Assembly: GCA_902729315.2 (NCBI GenBank)
Contig: LR746270.1
Coordinates: forward strand, 5,290,721-5,354,720
Source: Spirodela intermedia
Lineage: Eukaryota; Streptophyta; Magnoliopsida; Alismatales; Araceae
Length of the DNA: 64,000 nt
Direction of reading: 5' to 3'
Part shown: positions 60,563-64,000 of the stretch, piece by piece
How positions within the stretch are numbered: position 1 is the stretch's first letter
Layout: the number at the start of each line of letters is the position of its first letter
Translations under genes and position numbers: made by a program
The notes under the pieces: model-generated
Databases searched by the model: none
What the model was told of the DNA's origin: nothing
Seen by the model: only the letters and a program-made list of their open reading frames with translations

Positions 60563-61129
60563 ATGAAGAAATACCGGGGCTTCCGTCTGGGGAGACGGCT
60601 GGCTTTCATCTGGAGGTCCCTCCATCAGCCACCCTCCAAACACAGGGGCTACCTCCGACTTTCCTCCGACGGCCCTACTCACCGCAAACGAGACCCAACC
60701 AAGGAGATGGAGGAGAAGAACGCGGTCGCCGCAAGGATCGCCCACTGGGGGCGCTGCCTCGCTCAGCGGCTGTGCCAGCGGCGGCACCGCCTCCTCGGAA
60801 ACCAAGCGGACGGCGACGAGAAGGAGGAGATCCTCCGCCACCGCAACGTGCCGAAGCCGCCGCCGAGGGGGCACTTGGCGGTGTACGTGGGCCGCGAAGG
60901 GGTCGACCCTCTGTACCGCGTTATGGTGCCGGTGGTCTTCTTCAACCATCCTCTCTTCGGGGAGCTGCTGAAGAGTGCACAGGAGGAGTTTGGATTTTGC
61001 CGCTCAGGGGGCATCGTCATCCCTTGTCCCATCTCCGACTTCGAGAGCGTCCGCCGGCGGGTCGCCGCCGCTGCCGGAGTCCGGTATCGCCACTCCGGCA
61101 ATGCCGAGCCCGGCGTCTGGGAGTCCTAA
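60563..61129 (+). CDS. SAUR: SAUR-family auxin-responsive protein
   Basis: SAUR proteins inhibit PP2C-D phosphatases at the plasma membrane, so activating the proton pump and cell expansion; many are auxin- or stress-induced. The gene is intronless, as usual, and codes for 188 aa. The start MKKYRGFRLGRRLAFIWR is the typical opening of the SAUR36/41/52-like clade, which fixes the ATG at 60563 although the frame is open upstream from 60449. A basic, low-conservation segment covers residues 19-90. The SAUR domain lies at about 92-172: VPKPPPRGHLAVYVG, YRVMVPVVFFNHPLFGELL, AQEEFGFCRSGGIVIPC. A C-terminal tail (GVRYRHSGNAEPGVWES) follows. The long antisense frame is a shadow. TGTCTC, the core auxin-response element, occurs near 59848 but in a CT-rich context where it carries little weight. 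Confidence 0.93.
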   Translation: MKKYRGFRLGRRLAFIWRSLHQPPSKHRGYLRLSSDGPTHRKRDPTKEMEEKNAVAARIAHWGRCLAQRLCQRRHRLLGNQADGDEKEEILRHRNVPKPPPRGHLAVYVGREGVDPLYRVMVPVVFFNHPLFGELLKSAQEEFGFCRSGGIVIPCPISDFESVRRRVAAAAGVRYRHSGNAEPGVWES

Positions 61130-62228
61130 AAATGTCGACGTCGTTAGTCGCCGATTTTCCGGGGGGTGGGTTTCTTCTGTCCGCTGACTTTTCTGTATGG
61201 TAATAACCTCTCGATCGCCTGGATGGACGGTCTCACGACGACCGAGCTTCGATGGCGGCATGATGGACCTCAGCATCTATGAATTTTCTTTTGCCTTTAC
61301 CACCTCCGATCCACATTCCTGGCAAATTCCTTTTAACCCTGATGTTTCCTTAAATAGCTCTTCAATGGTGCCAGCGGGCCAGATTAGCCCTTGATTACGC
61401 ACCGAAAACCATGATGGCGCCTAATATAATATAATATCCTCGATGGCGGCTCAACTTCCTGCGGCTATGTTTGACTTCAGACACCTCCCTAGAGGAGGCG
61501 GTCCCTCGCTGGCGTCTTCCCCAGTTCTTCCGCCCGGCGGGTTACAGCACCTATCTCTCTGGCTTTTCCCTGCCAGATGTTTCACAAAGATTTTCTTCGA
61601 TTCGTTGCGGCGAAGATGGGTTGAGGGACGCCGTTCTTCTTCTAGAGATGGTTGACAAATTTCCGTATGGGGAAGCCAACCTTGACCGGAGGGCTTTCAT
61701 TTAGGTCTTCAACGGTAGGCAGGTGAGCCTAGTCCGACCCGGCTCTCTCTCTCTCTCTCTCTCATGCGGCCTGGTCTCCATCCTTCTCTCTCTCTCACTC
61801 CCTCTCTCCCTCACACCCGGGCCTGGCGGTCATCTTCCTTCTTTTGTAGGGAATCGAACGGTCGGAGTGTATATTCCTATCATGGACTCGTTTTCGTAGA
61901 GAAGAACATAGGGGAAACTGGTACTTGTATACGAAGGTCGAATTCCCTTTCAAGCGCAATTCTCTCTCCACTCCTCCCCGGTCAATTCCCCTAACGTGTC
62001 ACGTTGTCAACCACGCCTGCAAATTCATCTGCTTTCCATAAATGTCTCGACACGTGCGACATCGACGTCCTTCTACACGTGTGACCTCATTTGCACTGCA
62101 TTTCCAAAGAACGGGAGTCCCACGGGCCGTCCCGAACCCGAGCCCAAGTACATGCTTCGTACATAATCCAATCAAGCCCCCGAGGGGCACCAAGCGCCTT
62201 TCTCCTTCAATAGACATGCATGATAGAC

Positions 62229-62806
<578 letters not shown>

Positions 62807-63480
62807 CAGAGCGAGGGAGATCTGGAGCATCGTGTGGGTCACTGCGGGTGAAAACAATGTAAGAAGAGTATATCATATCAAGCTTGAAAGAGTCTTGATT
62901 TATCTTTGCCCTTTATGTGCACTTATATGGGACACTGAGAGAGAGAGAGAGAGAGAGAAGGGGGATACCAGGGCGGTGATCATGAGTCAAGCAGGGCAGC
63001 AAGACGAAATTTAGTAAACGGTTTATATCCTGGGTAAGTTTGGTTTTTAACTTGGTTTGCTGAGTTGGGGTCATTCGAGATTACTTTCGTTTGAAGATTA
63101 AATTTTTAGACGAAAACCCCAGAAAAAGAAGTCGGGCTCTGGACTCGGAATGTAAAATTAATTAATTTCTCCACCGGCACTTATAAATTTCTTAAATTGG
63201 AACAGCAACTGTAACAAGCGGCGGCTTGTCGATAGCGGCTTTCGTTTTCGGTTTCTGAGGCAACACGTTTTCATCGTCATCGACTTGAATAGGAGATTCG
63301 AGATGAACACCGCTTGAGGCAGCCGTTCTCTCGCCTCCTCTCTCTTTCTCTCTTTTCTCTCTTTCTCGCTCTCTCTTTCTCTATTCTGTGTTGTTAGACT
63401 ATGCCTTCTGAAATTCCATTCTTTGTCATCCTACTTGCAGTCTTCCTGGCGGCCCAACCCAACATGTACTTCCGAGTGAC

Positions 63481-63483
<3 letters not shown>

Positions 63484-63520
<37 letters not shown>
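63484..63520. repeat. (CT)n microsatellite, about 37 bp
   Basis: Uninterrupted CT dinucleotides. Confidence 0.9.
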
Positions 63521-63523
<3 letters not shown>

Positions 63524-64000
63524 AGATATATCAATCTAACTCAATCTCTTGGTGATCGTGCGATATGCAGAAACATATCCCCCACCTACGCGAGAGACTA
63601 GAAAAATGTATATGGTCGGGCAATTTGGATGTTGGGGAACCCAAAAACCACAATACTAGTGCAACCGTGACTGACGCCGACTCCACTCGTTCTCTCTCTC
63701 TCTCTCTCTAGCCCCCGGGCAGAAATTCGATTGTTCGACTGATAAAGTGATGAAGCCATGGGCACTGTGTGGCACCCTTTCCCACGTTAAAGGGCCGACA
63801 GGTGGGCTGAGGAGATGGAGAGTGGAGCACAACTAGTGAGTATCCTTTTGACTGACTATGGGGGTCGTAGACGTGGAAGATGTCGAATTTAAAAGAACCC
63901 TCCTTTCTTCCCTTCCATCTTTTAAGGCAAAGCTGGGAACAACAATCTTCCACCTCCCCTTCCAATCTCCCTCCACGGCCTTTGAAGCAAGCTAGCCTCA

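Overview
This is a stretch of nuclear DNA from a flowering plant. The genes have GT-AG introns of very uneven length, several products are plant-specific (GRAS/HAM, YABBY, SAUR, plastid CDP-diacylglycerol synthase), and (GA)n/(CT)n microsatellites are abundant. Decayed LTR retrotransposons fill the AT-rich middle. The YABBY protein has an N-terminus and an ...MGITPF C-terminus that resemble monocot FIL/YAB3-type proteins, so a non-grass monocot is my weak guess.

Genes, left to right. (1) 318-5192 (+): 3' part of a plastid-type phosphatidate cytidylyltransferase gene, 5' end outside the window. (2) 7461-9677 (-): intronless HAIRY MERISTEM-type GRAS regulator with an exact miR171 site. (3) 12234-22164 (+): 12-exon RIN2/RIN3-type membrane RING-CUE ubiquitin ligase, 571 aa. 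(4) 24174-25536 (+): ATG8, 118 aa. (5) 26282-28558 (-): YbaK-domain protein, 240 aa. (6) 29757-30917 (+): L-lactate dehydrogenase, 355 aa. (7) 51312-53171 (-): seven-exon FIL/YAB3-type YABBY factor, 217 aa. (8) 60563-61129 (+): SAUR protein, 188 aa. They form an ordinary plant gene island (0-31 kb) and a sparser right arm (50-64 kb). No operon-like or shared-pathway logic links them.

From about 31.7 to 50 kb the window is repeats. A 670-bp sequence is duplicated in tandem, and the second copy is split by a small LTR element (32423-33643). A 1,093-bp internally deleted Ty1/copia derivative (34387-35479) has perfect 5-bp target duplications. A minus-strand copia element (37995-46410) of the same family shares its upstream LTR with the truncated tail of a second element (46411-46620). 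It was hit twice by another LTR family, leaving two solo LTRs of about 1.7 kb. A short mitochondrial nad1 fragment lies near 50.4 kb.

The right arm has long CT/GA tracts, including a 578-nt uninterrupted homopurine run at 62229-62806. I found no CRISPR array, rRNA, confident tRNA or clearly new gene system. The most notable features are the nested retrotransposon architecture, the homopurine tract, and two short introns (ATG8, LDH) whose retention would keep the reading frame open.
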